NCBI GenBank assembly: GCA_946404405.1
Contig: CAMJDL010000006.1
Location: 42,650 to 106,649 of the forward strand
Length of the DNA: 64,000 nucleotides
DNA from: an uncultured Prevotella sp.
GTDB lineage: Bacteria; Bacteroidota; Bacteroidia; Bacteroidales; Bacteroidaceae
Direction: 5' to 3'
The position numbers were made by a program, and so were the translations under genes. Positions 27,871-35,236 of the stretch are shown here, in pieces. The first letter of the stretch is position 1, and each line of letters opens with the position of its first letter. Below the pieces are notes generated by a model. It had not been told where the DNA came from, searched no databases, and saw only the letters and a program-made list of their open reading frames with translations.

Positions 27871-27956
27871 GTTAGTTCTTGATACATCTTAGTACACAAA
27901 GGGGTCGGTTCCGCTGTGTACTTTAATTTTATGTTGTTAGTTCTTGATACATCTTA
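27871..27956. repeat. 21-bp direct repeats flanking a hairpin at the MmeI-like gene 3' end
   Basis: Identical 21-bp copies lie at 27871-27891 and 27936-27956. The second copy encodes the last residues of the MmeI-like protein. Between them an 8-bp perfect stem (27891-27898 with 27915-27922) encloses a 16-nt loop and may act as a terminator. Confidence 0.75.
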
Positions 27957-30841
27957 AATAACTCTGCCACGCACTGGCTTTCAGTGAACGTGTTCTTAAC
28001 GGGGAAGCCATAGGTAGCCATCACAGCGCGGTCGTTGTCTTGATGGGCCTTGCGCAGTTCTATGGGCATAGCCAATTCATCATATAGGTCGGCAAGAGAG
28101 GAGTTTGGATAGAGAGCACGGGCATCGAGGATAGCTTGTGCCGTCTGTTCTATTTTTGCCTTCTGCTCGACGTTTGGCGTTGGCCAGGGGAAGTTGTTGT
28201 AGACTGATGGAGAATAACTATAACGCATTTCAAGTCTTCCTGCTACTACACGCATCCATGCCATGTGAACATTTGATATCAATATACCAAATGCATACTT
28301 GGAAGCATTAGGGACTACATATAGTTTATTACTTGCGATTACATCCGAGTTCATATAGCCGATAGGGATATATCTTCTTCGTTCCGATGATACCTCAGGT
28401 ATAGCCAGATAGTCACTATCCGGTTGTCTTATCTGCGAGAACAGCATTGGAGTATCAGCTTGTGCTTGCACAGTTAAAGTTTTCGTATTTCTTCGAACTT
28501 CAGCGACATTAGCTAATCTTTCCATTATTTCTGGAATATGTCTATATTCATTAGGTGCAACCCCTTTCAGCCAAAGGCAATAACGCTCTTTTCCATTAAT
28601 AAATTCATTAGAACCAATGAACATGCGAATGAAGGAAGCAGCAGAAGGATACTTAGTAATCAAGTTATCACGCTCCTCTCTACTCATAATTAAGTGGCCA
28701 CCATCCCATGGTTTATTTCCTTGTATTAATTGAGGTATATTAGCCTGTGGCTTTCCGCGAAGTTGGATAAAAACGTTATCAGCATCAAGCAAATAACCAT
28801 TAATATTCTTTACCACTCTTTTCTTGTCACTTTCATAGAGATATTTCTCTGTCCTTGAATGAGTTGCAAATCCGATAATAACACAATGAACCTGAGCCTT
28901 TTGTGTGGATTCACTATTCCAAACAAAGGAACGATGCGCAAAATTGATAACAATGCCTTGTGAGAATAAATCTTCCCACAAGATAGGTACTTGCTCACCT
29001 TGCGTGATAGAGTTGGTAGAGACAAAAGCTACTTCAGTTTTTGTACCTTGAATTAGTCTCGAAGCTTTTTTATACCATGCCGCGACGTAATCCAATCGTC
29101 CAGAGCGTTTGTTGTCAACAAAGACCCTTTCCATATCTTCTTGTTGACTTTCTGTCCTAAGCGATAGTCCCACAAACGGTGGATTACCAATGATGTAATC
29201 ATAATTGACTTCGTATCGTTTTGCGTTCGACTTGATACCACGTTGATAGTCGCCCACAACCATATTTACATCATCTAATTCTATGACAGGTTCACCAGCC
29301 ATCCATTTTGCTTCGTCCTCATAGATAAGATGCGCATTCTTGGCATAGATAGTCGGTATCTCTGATGGCACTTCTATTACGTCCCATTCCATCCTCAGCG
29401 CATTACCTTCACGTATATTATGGTAAGGCTTCAGCGGCAGAAAATCGATGTCGCGGCGGATAATCTTTTCGGTTTCGGCAAGCATCTGCGCTTCACTAAT
29501 CCAGAGGGCGGTGGTGGCTACGGTGACGGCGAAGTCGTTGATCTCGATGCCGTAGAACTGCTGGATGCTGACCTTGATAGGGTTCACTTCCTCAAAACCG
29601 ATGAAGGTCTGGTCGTGATGTCGCGCACGAATGACATCGTTCTCCAAGCGGCGTAACGAGAGGTAGGTCTCAGTAAGGAAATTACCACTACCACAAGCGG
29701 GGTCGAGGAATGTCAATGAGGCCAGCTTATCTTGGAAGGCATCGAGCTTACGAACACGCTGACGCTCAACCTTCTCTTCAAGAATGGTGTCGAACTCCTG
29801 TCGCAAGTCGTTCAGGAACAGCGGGTCAATCACCTTGTGGATATTCTCAATCGATGTGTAGTGCATACCGCCACTACGACGAGTCTCAGGATTTAGCGTC
29901 GACTCGAAGACGGCACCGAAAATGGTGGGTGATATCTTGCTCCAGTCGAAATCCAGCGAGGCATGCTGCAACAATGTTTGTTTCAGTTCGTCGGTAAATT
30001 GTGGTATCTCGATCTCCTCTTCGAACAGTCCGCCATTGGTATAGGGGAATGCTGCCAGTTCCTCTTGCAAGTATTTGCTGCGCTTTTCCTTCGGCGTATT
30101 CAGCACCTCAAACAAATCGCGCAAAGCACGGCGCAAATCCTTGGCCTCATAAATGACGAGAAAGTCGTGGAACTGGTCGCGAGTGAACACGCCAGCATCC
30201 TCAGCATAGAGACAGAACACGATGCGTACACAAAGAATGTTCAGCCAGCGCAAGGCTTCAGGGGAATTGTCGTCGTACTGTTTCAGCAGTGCCTCATAGA
30301 TTTTGCCAACGATTTCGCCTGCCTGCATCGACACTTCCATTTCCTTCGAGATATGCTCACTCTGGGCATCAACGAGGAACTTCAGTCGGTAGTACTCCGT
30401 GCCCAAGTCTTTCAGCAAAATCTCTTCCGGTTCGCTGTTGGGCTGGTCCATGTCGTAGACCAGGAACGACTTGAAGTTGCACGTCACTACCCATTTGGGA
30501 TGCTCCGACTGGCGCATATTCACAATATACAGCTTAGCCTGAAGGAATGGCGTAATGTAGCCATCGCCACGCTTGACGGGTTTGCGCAGGTCGATATTGA
30601 TGGACTTCTGTTCTATGAGTACCTTCGTCGATGGAATGTGTACGTCGATGAAGTTCGTAGAGTCTACCATCGATGCCACCTGCTCCTCATAGCGCAGGAA
30701 GCCGGGCAGGTTCTCCACGCCATAGACATTGGTTAGCAAGTCGGCCCAGAACAGCTGGCTCTCGCCTCGCTCATAGCCTTTGCCTTCCCATCGTGCTGCA
30801 AATTCCGCCGCAGCCGCAGCCATCTGTTTATCTGTCTTCAT
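27929..30841 (-). CDS. MmeI-like type IIG/IIL restriction-modification fusion
   Basis: A 970-residue protein combining nuclease and adenine methyltransferase. The N-terminal domain has a PD-ExK-like site (D66, then IEQK with E77 and K79). The middle has SAM motif I (FLDPACGSGNF, about residue 377) and catalytic NPPF (about residue 550). The C-terminal half should hold the target-recognition domain and helical end. Such single-chain enzymes cut and methylate with one specificity. The start at 30841 is used because the promoter -7 box at 30870-30877 lies inside the longer frame. The last codons are part of a 21-bp direct repeat. Confidence 0.88.
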   Translation of the reverse strand: MKTDKQMAAAAAEFAARWEGKGYERGESQLFWADLLTNVYGVENLPGFLRYEEQVASMVDSTNFIDVHIPSTKVLIEQKSINIDLRKPVKRGDGYITPFLQAKLYIVNMRQSEHPKWVVTCNFKSFLVYDMDQPNSEPEEILLKDLGTEYYRLKFLVDAQSEHISKEMEVSMQAGEIVGKIYEALLKQYDDNSPEALRWLNILCVRIVFCLYAEDAGVFTRDQFHDFLVIYEAKDLRRALRDLFEVLNTPKEKRSKYLQEELAAFPYTNGGLFEEEIEIPQFTDELKQTLLQHASLDFDWSKISPTIFGAVFESTLNPETRRSGGMHYTSIENIHKVIDPLFLNDLRQEFDTILEEKVERQRVRKLDAFQDKLASLTFLDPACGSGNFLTETYLSLRRLENDVIRARHHDQTFIGFEEVNPIKVSIQQFYGIEINDFAVTVATTALWISEAQMLAETEKIIRRDIDFLPLKPYHNIREGNALRMEWDVIEVPSEIPTIYAKNAHLIYEDEAKWMAGEPVIELDDVNMVVGDYQRGIKSNAKRYEVNYDYIIGNPPFVGLSLRTESQQEDMERVFVDNKRSGRLDYVAAWYKKASRLIQGTKTEVAFVSTNSITQGEQVPILWEDLFSQGIVINFAHRSFVWNSESTQKAQVHCVIIGFATHSRTEKYLYESDKKRVVKNINGYLLDADNVFIQLRGKPQANIPQLIQGNKPWDGGHLIMSREERDNLITKYPSAASFIRMFIGSNEFINGKERYCLWLKGVAPNEYRHIPEIMERLANVAEVRRNTKTLTVQAQADTPMLFSQIRQPDSDYLAIPEVSSERRRYIPIGYMNSDVIASNKLYVVPNASKYAFGILISNVHMAWMRVVAGRLEMRYSYSPSVYNNFPWPTPNVEQKAKIEQTAQAILDARALYPNSSLADLYDELAMPIELRKAHQDNDRAVMATYGFPVKNTFTESQCVAELFKMYQELTT

Positions 30842-30869
30842 ATCGTTTTTGGCTTTTGTATACTGTTTG

Positions 30870-30901
30870 CAAAGATACGCAATCTTTTCGAGCATTCCAA
30901 A
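30870..30901 (-). promoter_or_regulatory. Promoter of the MmeI-like gene
   Basis: TTTG (30898-30901) and TATCTTTG (30870-30877) on the minus strand with a 20-bp spacer, 29 bp upstream of the chosen ATG. Confidence 0.78.
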
Positions 30902-30917
30902 AAACTGAGACAAAAAT

Positions 30918-30939
30918 TTATATTCAAATATTCAATATT
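30918..30939. repeat. Inverted copy of the island-flanking AT-rich repeat
   Basis: Its reverse complement matches 22518-22539 at 21 of 22 positions. Confidence 0.6.
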
Positions 30940-31073
30940 CAGTTCAGTTTTTTCTGTCAGATGTAGGAATTGTAGGTTTTATAAAGTATAATATCTATAT
31001 AAGTTATTGATTATAATATTATTATATGATTATTACTATTGTATTTCTCTTTTCTTTACCGCACTCTGAGTTG

Positions 31074-31099
31074 CAATGAATAATGAATATATGAATATA
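31074..31099. repeat. 26-bp sequence repeated at the other end of the accessory region (right copy)
   Basis: It matches 22513-22538 at 24 of 26 positions in direct orientation. It lies in the gene-free stretch 30842-31203, which otherwise holds the promoter of the MmeI-like gene and the 21-bp tandem array. Confidence 0.6.
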
Positions 31100-31117
31100 G
31101 CCCGCAATAACCTGCCA

Positions 31118-31189
31118 TTATTGCCGAATAACCCTGCCTTATTGCCGAATAACCCTGCCTTATTGCCGAATAACCCTGCCTTATTGCCC
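31118..31189. repeat. 21-bp tandem repeat, 3.4 copies
   Basis: Three exact copies (31118-31138, 31139-31159, 31160-31180) and a partial fourth of a unit starting ttattgccgaataaccctgc, preceded by a degenerate half copy. It lies just past the 3' end of the small protease-like gene. Confidence 0.9.
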
Positions 31190-31203
31190 TATACCTTTAT
31201 ATA

Positions 31204-31647
31204 TTATATATGCTTCATCCGCTCGCTCAGCGGCATGCGTGCGTAGCGGCGCCAGCCGGTGGCACCTTGGGGCTTGTCGTCCAGATAGTGCAGGTCGTAC
31301 ATGTTGGCGTAGGCCTCCATCTCGAAGGGATTCAGCCGATAGCCCGCATTGCGGAGTCGGCGGCGGTAGCGGTTGGCCAAGAGCCAGTACCAGCCGTAGC
31401 GCAGGTAGAACAGCAGCCACGAGTTGTGGCAGTCGCGAGCCTGATAGAGGTGAATCATTTCATGGTTCTTAAAGGAGCCGAAGCGTGAATTAAACGCCTC
31501 GGCTTCCTCGTCGGTATGCGTGATGATGTGTCCGAAGAAGGTCAGCCCGTCGTAGCCCTTGCGAATCCAGCGGGGCTTGGCTACGGCCCGCATGTCGTTC
31601 TGGCGACTGGGGCGCGGCGCGCGGAGCATCATCAATACTATGTTCAT
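31204..31647 (-). CDS. Small putative zinc metallopeptidase-like protein
   Basis: A 147-residue protein with an HExxH motif (HEMIH, in KNHEMIHLYQARD) and a following acidic motif FEMEAYANMYD that could supply the third zinc ligand. A hydrophobic, aromatic stretch (WLLFYLRYGWYWLLA) lies between them and could touch the membrane. No signal peptide is visible. I do not recognise the family by name. It is flanked by AATT repeats at its 5' side and the 21-bp tandem array at its 3' side. Confidence 0.62.
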   Translation of the reverse strand: MNIVLMMLRAPRPSRQNDMRAVAKPRWIRKGYDGLTFFGHIITHTDEEAEAFNSRFGSFKNHEMIHLYQARDCHNSWLLFYLRYGWYWLLANRYRRRLRNAGYRLNPFEMEAYANMYDLHYLDDKPQGATGWRRYARMPLSERMKHI

Positions 31648-31653
31648 AGTTTT

Positions 31654-31789
31654 TAATGAGTAATTAGTAATGAGTAATTAGTAATTATGATATGTTGAAG
31701 CTCAGTATTAAAACTGAAATATAGGCTGATAAATTGAGAACTTTTCGCCTTGAGAGTAATCATAATTACTCATTACTAATTACTCATTA
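31654..31789. repeat. Inverted pair of AATT/gagtaatta repeats
   Basis: A 27-bp arm (31654-31680) is perfectly repeated in inverted orientation at 31763-31789, around an 82-bp spacer. It separates the protease-like gene start and the metY end. Confidence 0.8.
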
Positions 31790-31793
31790 TTAA

Positions 31794-33077
31794 TTAAATT
31801 TGATTAAGCGCCTGCTTGATATCTGCCAGGATATCCTCGACGTCCTCGATACCAACACTGAGGCGAATCAGGTCGGGGGCCACGCCGGCTTCGCGCAACT
31901 GCTCGTCCGAGAGCTGGCGGTGGGTATGGCTGGCGGGGTGCAGCACGCAGGTGCGGGCATCGGCCACGTGGGTCACGATGGCAATCATGCGGAGCGAGTC
32001 CATGAACTGGACGGCGGTCTGGCGGTCGCCCTTCAGTCCGAAGGCAATGACGCCGCACGAGCCGTTGGGCAGATACTTCTGAGCCAGAGCATGGTTCTTG
32101 TCGCTGGGCAGTCCGCTATAGTGAACCCAGGCCACGCGCTCGTCCTGCTCCAGGAATTCGGCCACGCGCTGGGCATTCTCGCAATGACGGGGCACGCGCA
32201 GGTGCAGCGTCTCCAGTCCGAGGTTCAGCAGGAACGAGTTCTGCGGTGCGGGTATCGAGCCGAGGTCGCGCATCAGCTGGGCCACGAGTTTGGTCATGTA
32301 GGCCATCTTACCAAACTTCTTGGTGTAGGTCAGTCCGTGGTACGACTCGTCGGGCGTGCAGAGGCTGGGGAACTTGTCGGCATGGGCATCCCAGTCGAAG
32401 TTGCCGCTATCGACGACGCATCCGCCAACCTGCGTGGCGTGACCGTCCATATACTTCGTGGTAGAGTGGGTGACGATGTCGGCGCCCCACTCGAAGGGAC
32501 GGCAGTTGATGGGCGTGGGGAAGGTGTTGTCGACGATGAGGGGCACGCCGTGCTTGTGGGCGATGCGTGCAAACTTCTCGATGTCCAAAATCTGGCAGCC
32601 TGGATTCGAGATGGTCTCGCCGAACAGCGCCTTGGTGTTGGGACGGAAGGCTGCTGATATTTCCTCCTCGCTGGCCTCCTGAGAAACGAAGGTGCACTCG
32701 ATGCCCAGCTTCTTCAGCGTGACGCCGAAGAGGTTGTAGGTGCCGCCATAGATTTCGTTCGAGGTGACAAAGTGGTCGCCAGCCTGACAGATGTTGAAGA
32801 TGGCGTAGAAGTTGGCTGCCTGACCGGACGATGTCAGCATGGCGCCGACACCGCCTTCGAGTGCCGCAATCTTAGCTGCCACAGCATCGTTGGTGGGGTT
32901 CTGCAGACGGGTGTAGAAGTAGCCCTCCTTCTTCAGGTCGAAGAGGTCGGCCATTTCTTCCGTGTTGTCATACTTGAACGTGGTGCTCTGAATGATGGGG
33001 AGCACGCGCGATTCACCGTTCTTGGGTTGCCAGCCTGCCTGTACGCAGAGCGTGGCACGTTTCATTTTCTGTGTCAT
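31794..33077 (-). CDS. metY: O-acetylhomoserine aminocarboxypropyltransferase (sulfhydrylase)
   Basis: A 427-residue PLP enzyme of the Cys/Met metabolism family. The PLP lysine is in THSTTKYMDGH. Other motifs are QNPTNDAVAAKIAALEGG, SSGQAANFYAI, IVDNTFPTP and late RLSVGIEDVEDI. It forms homocysteine from O-acetylhomoserine and sulfide. The start at 33077 (MTQKMKRATL) is chosen because the longer frame starts inside an AATT repeat. The acetyl-type MetA at 48.0 kb would make its substrate. Confidence 0.93.
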   Translation of the reverse strand: MTQKMKRATLCVQAGWQPKNGESRVLPIIQSTTFKYDNTEEMADLFDLKKEGYFYTRLQNPTNDAVAAKIAALEGGVGAMLTSSGQAANFYAIFNICQAGDHFVTSNEIYGGTYNLFGVTLKKLGIECTFVSQEASEEEISAAFRPNTKALFGETISNPGCQILDIEKFARIAHKHGVPLIVDNTFPTPINCRPFEWGADIVTHSTTKYMDGHATQVGGCVVDSGNFDWDAHADKFPSLCTPDESYHGLTYTKKFGKMAYMTKLVAQLMRDLGSIPAPQNSFLLNLGLETLHLRVPRHCENAQRVAEFLEQDERVAWVHYSGLPSDKNHALAQKYLPNGSCGVIAFGLKGDRQTAVQFMDSLRMIAIVTHVADARTCVLHPASHTHRQLSDEQLREAGVAPDLIRLSVGIEDVEDILADIKQALNQI

Positions 33078-33079
33078 AT

Positions 33080-33116
33080 CAATATAATTATCAATTATCA
33101 ATTATCAATTCTCAAT
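33080..33116. repeat. AATT-type repeat spanning the ligA stop codon
   Basis: Five AATT cores about 7-8 bp apart (atcaatta type). On the minus strand the repeat encodes the last LigA residues (Ile-Glu-Asn) and its TGA stop at 33105-33107. Confidence 0.72.
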
Positions 33117-35132
33117 TAGGCCGTAGGCCGCAATGAATTCGTCTTCAGATATGATGGGAATTCCAAGTTGCTGCGCTTTCTTGTTCTTGCCCGACGTTGA
33201 CGTGACGTCATTGTTAATCAGGAACGACGTGGAGCCGCTGACCGCCGAAGCCACCTTGCCGCCCTGCGACTCGATGTAGGCCTTCAGCTCGTTGCGGTTC
33301 TTGTAGTGGTGGACGTCGCCCGTAATGACGAAGGTGAGGCCTGCGCACTTGTCGCCAGACGCCGTCACGTCGGGAGTGGTGACGGTCAGCTTCGTGAGCA
33401 ATCGGCGATAGCGGGCCAAGTTCTGCGCATTACGGAACCAGGACACAAACTGCGCCGACTTCTCCGGGCCGATGCCGGGGATGCTTTCGAAAGCGGCAAA
33501 ACCTCTTTCAACAGGACTGGCGGCGAACAGGTCGCCCTCGATGGTGGGCTGGGGTTGTGTCATTTTTACCAGTTCGTCGAGCGGGTAGGCAGAGAGCAGG
33601 CGCTTGCAGACATCAAGTCCACAGAGCGGAATGTTGAGCGCAAAGAGCAGGCGGTGGGCCTCGACCTCACGACTTTTGTCGATGCTGCGCATAATGTTCG
33701 AGGCCGACTTCTCGCCAAAGCCCTCCATGCGCGAGAGTTCCAGGATGTGGCTGCGCAGTTCGTAGATGTCGGCATACTCGCTAATCCAGCCAAGATTGAT
33801 GAACTTTGCGAGTGTCTGTTCTGAGATACCATCGATGTTCATGCCCTCCTTCGACACAAAGCGTGCCAGCTTCTTCAGTTGTTTGGCAGCACAGTCGGGA
33901 TTGGTACAGCGTAGGGTCTTGGTGCCGCTGGCCTCGCTGACGACAATCTGCGTTGGTGCATGGCAGACGGGGCACTCGGTTGGAACGGTGAACATGCCAA
34001 CGCGAGCGGTAACGGCAATGACCTTGGGAATGATTTTATTGGCCTTGATGACGCTAATCTGCGTGCCAGCGTCGCCAATGCCCAAGCGTTCGCATTCGCT
34101 GATGTTACACAGCGAAGCGCGCTTCACGGTCGTGCCCTCCAGTTCTACGGGTTGGAAAACGGCGACTGGCGATATAGTACTGGCGGCACACGACCATTCC
34201 ACCTCTTTTAATATGGTATCAGCAGCCTCGTCCTGCCACTTGAAGGCCAACCCTGCGCGTGTGGCATGATGGCCCGTGACGGAGCCTGTCTGTGCGTAGG
34301 CTGTATCGTCGTAACAAACCACGAGTCCATCAACGGGGAAGGGGTTTTGCTTGGAGGTGACTTCGGTGGTAAAGGCGTTGATAACGCCTTCAACGGACGA
34401 AAGGTCAGGGGTGCGGACCAGACGGCGTTCAACCGTCGTAAAGCCAAGGCTGTCGAGCCAGTCCATGCGGGCTCCCCAACTATTGATGTCGTTTTCTGTA
34501 TAGACAAGCGTAAAAGGTATCCAGCGGATGTGGCGGTCCTTGATGTCCTGTGGGTCTTTCACCGACAACGAACCAGACGCCAGATTGCGCGGATTAGCAT
34601 AGTCCTCGCCACTCTCCATCACGTATTGTTCAAAGTCGTCGTAAGAGATGACCGCCTCGCCACGAATCACGATGTGCCCCTTGGCGGTAATCTCTGAAGG
34701 AATACCGCTGATAGACGGTACGAGGTGAGTGATGTTGGTGCCGATATGTCCGTTGCCACGCGTTACAACCTTGGTCAACTGTCCGTCGTCGTAGGTGACA
34801 ACCAGCGTCAGGCCGTCCAACTTCCATGAAATCCAGATGGGACGCTCTTCGGCCCACTTCACCAGTTCGCCAATCTGCTTGGTCTTGGCCAGCGAGAGTG
34901 CCGCAAATTCGTGCTCTTCCTTCTGACCGGTGATGGTGTCCTCGGAAACGCGTTGCGTAGGAGAGTCGGGCAGGGTAGTACCCGTCTCAGTCTCCAACCG
35001 TTTCAGTTCGTCGAACCGCTGGTCCCACTCGTAGTCGGTCATCAGCTCGGAACGGCCATTGTAGTAGGCGTCAGATGCCTCGTTCAGCTCGCTGACAAGC
35101 TGTCGCATCCGCAATATTTTGTCGTCTGCCAT
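33105..35132 (-). CDS. Divergent NAD-dependent DNA ligase (LigA paralogue)
   Basis: A 675-residue protein with LigA layout: adenylation domain with KLDG (K104), OB fold, four-Cys zinc finger (CPVCHAP to CTNPDC), HhH motifs and a C-terminal BRCT domain (AGLTFVITGDVHHYKNRNEL). Several family motifs are changed by my hand alignment. HxxPMLSL is HEFAALSL, RGDG is RGNG, the motif IV lysine in DGxVxK is Cys (DGLVVCYDD), and the Glu two residues before the adenylated Lys is Ser. It may be a specialised or impaired ligase; a standard ligA is expected elsewhere. The C-terminus is formed by an AATT repeat. Confidence 0.85.
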   Translation of the reverse strand: MADDKILRMRQLVSELNEASDAYYNGRSELMTDYEWDQRFDELKRLETETGTTLPDSPTQRVSEDTITGQKEEHEFAALSLAKTKQIGELVKWAEERPIWISWKLDGLTLVVTYDDGQLTKVVTRGNGHIGTNITHLVPSISGIPSEITAKGHIVIRGEAVISYDDFEQYVMESGEDYANPRNLASGSLSVKDPQDIKDRHIRWIPFTLVYTENDINSWGARMDWLDSLGFTTVERRLVRTPDLSSVEGVINAFTTEVTSKQNPFPVDGLVVCYDDTAYAQTGSVTGHHATRAGLAFKWQDEAADTILKEVEWSCAASTISPVAVFQPVELEGTTVKRASLCNISECERLGIGDAGTQISVIKANKIIPKVIAVTARVGMFTVPTECPVCHAPTQIVVSEASGTKTLRCTNPDCAAKQLKKLARFVSKEGMNIDGISEQTLAKFINLGWISEYADIYELRSHILELSRMEGFGEKSASNIMRSIDKSREVEAHRLLFALNIPLCGLDVCKRLLSAYPLDELVKMTQPQPTIEGDLFAASPVERGFAAFESIPGIGPEKSAQFVSWFRNAQNLARYRRLLTKLTVTTPDVTASGDKCAGLTFVITGDVHHYKNRNELKAYIESQGGKVASAVSGSTSFLINNDVTSTSGKNKKAQQLGIPIISEDEFIAAYGLIEN

Positions 35133-35155
35133 TATTAATTTTCTAAATTTTCCTG

Positions 35156-35215
35156 CAAAGGTACAAAATAATTCTTAATTCTTAATTCTTAATTCTTAAT
35201 TTATTTGTACCTTTG
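35156..35215. promoter_or_regulatory. Divergent promoters of ligA paralogue and ABC-F gene around an AATT repeat
   Basis: A minus-strand TACCTTTG (35156-35163) and a plus-strand TACCTTTG (35208-35215) form a near-perfect inverted repeat with their flanks. The 40 bp between them is an AATT repeat with 8-bp period (ttaattct). Neither promoter has a TTTG -33 box. Confidence 0.65.
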
Positions 35216-35236
35216 CACGCTAAAAAGATATAAAAA

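Noticed and set aside
30842..30913. Longer N-terminus of the MmeI-like protein
   Set aside because: It contains the promoter -7 and -33 boxes; the ATG at 30841 gives a normal leader.
22544..31099. Prophage or conjugative element
   Set aside because: No capsid, terminase, integrase, relaxase or type IV secretion gene is visible; only primase-type and restriction genes.
31118..31189. CRISPR array
   Set aside because: The 21-bp units are directly adjacent with no spacers, and no cas gene is nearby.
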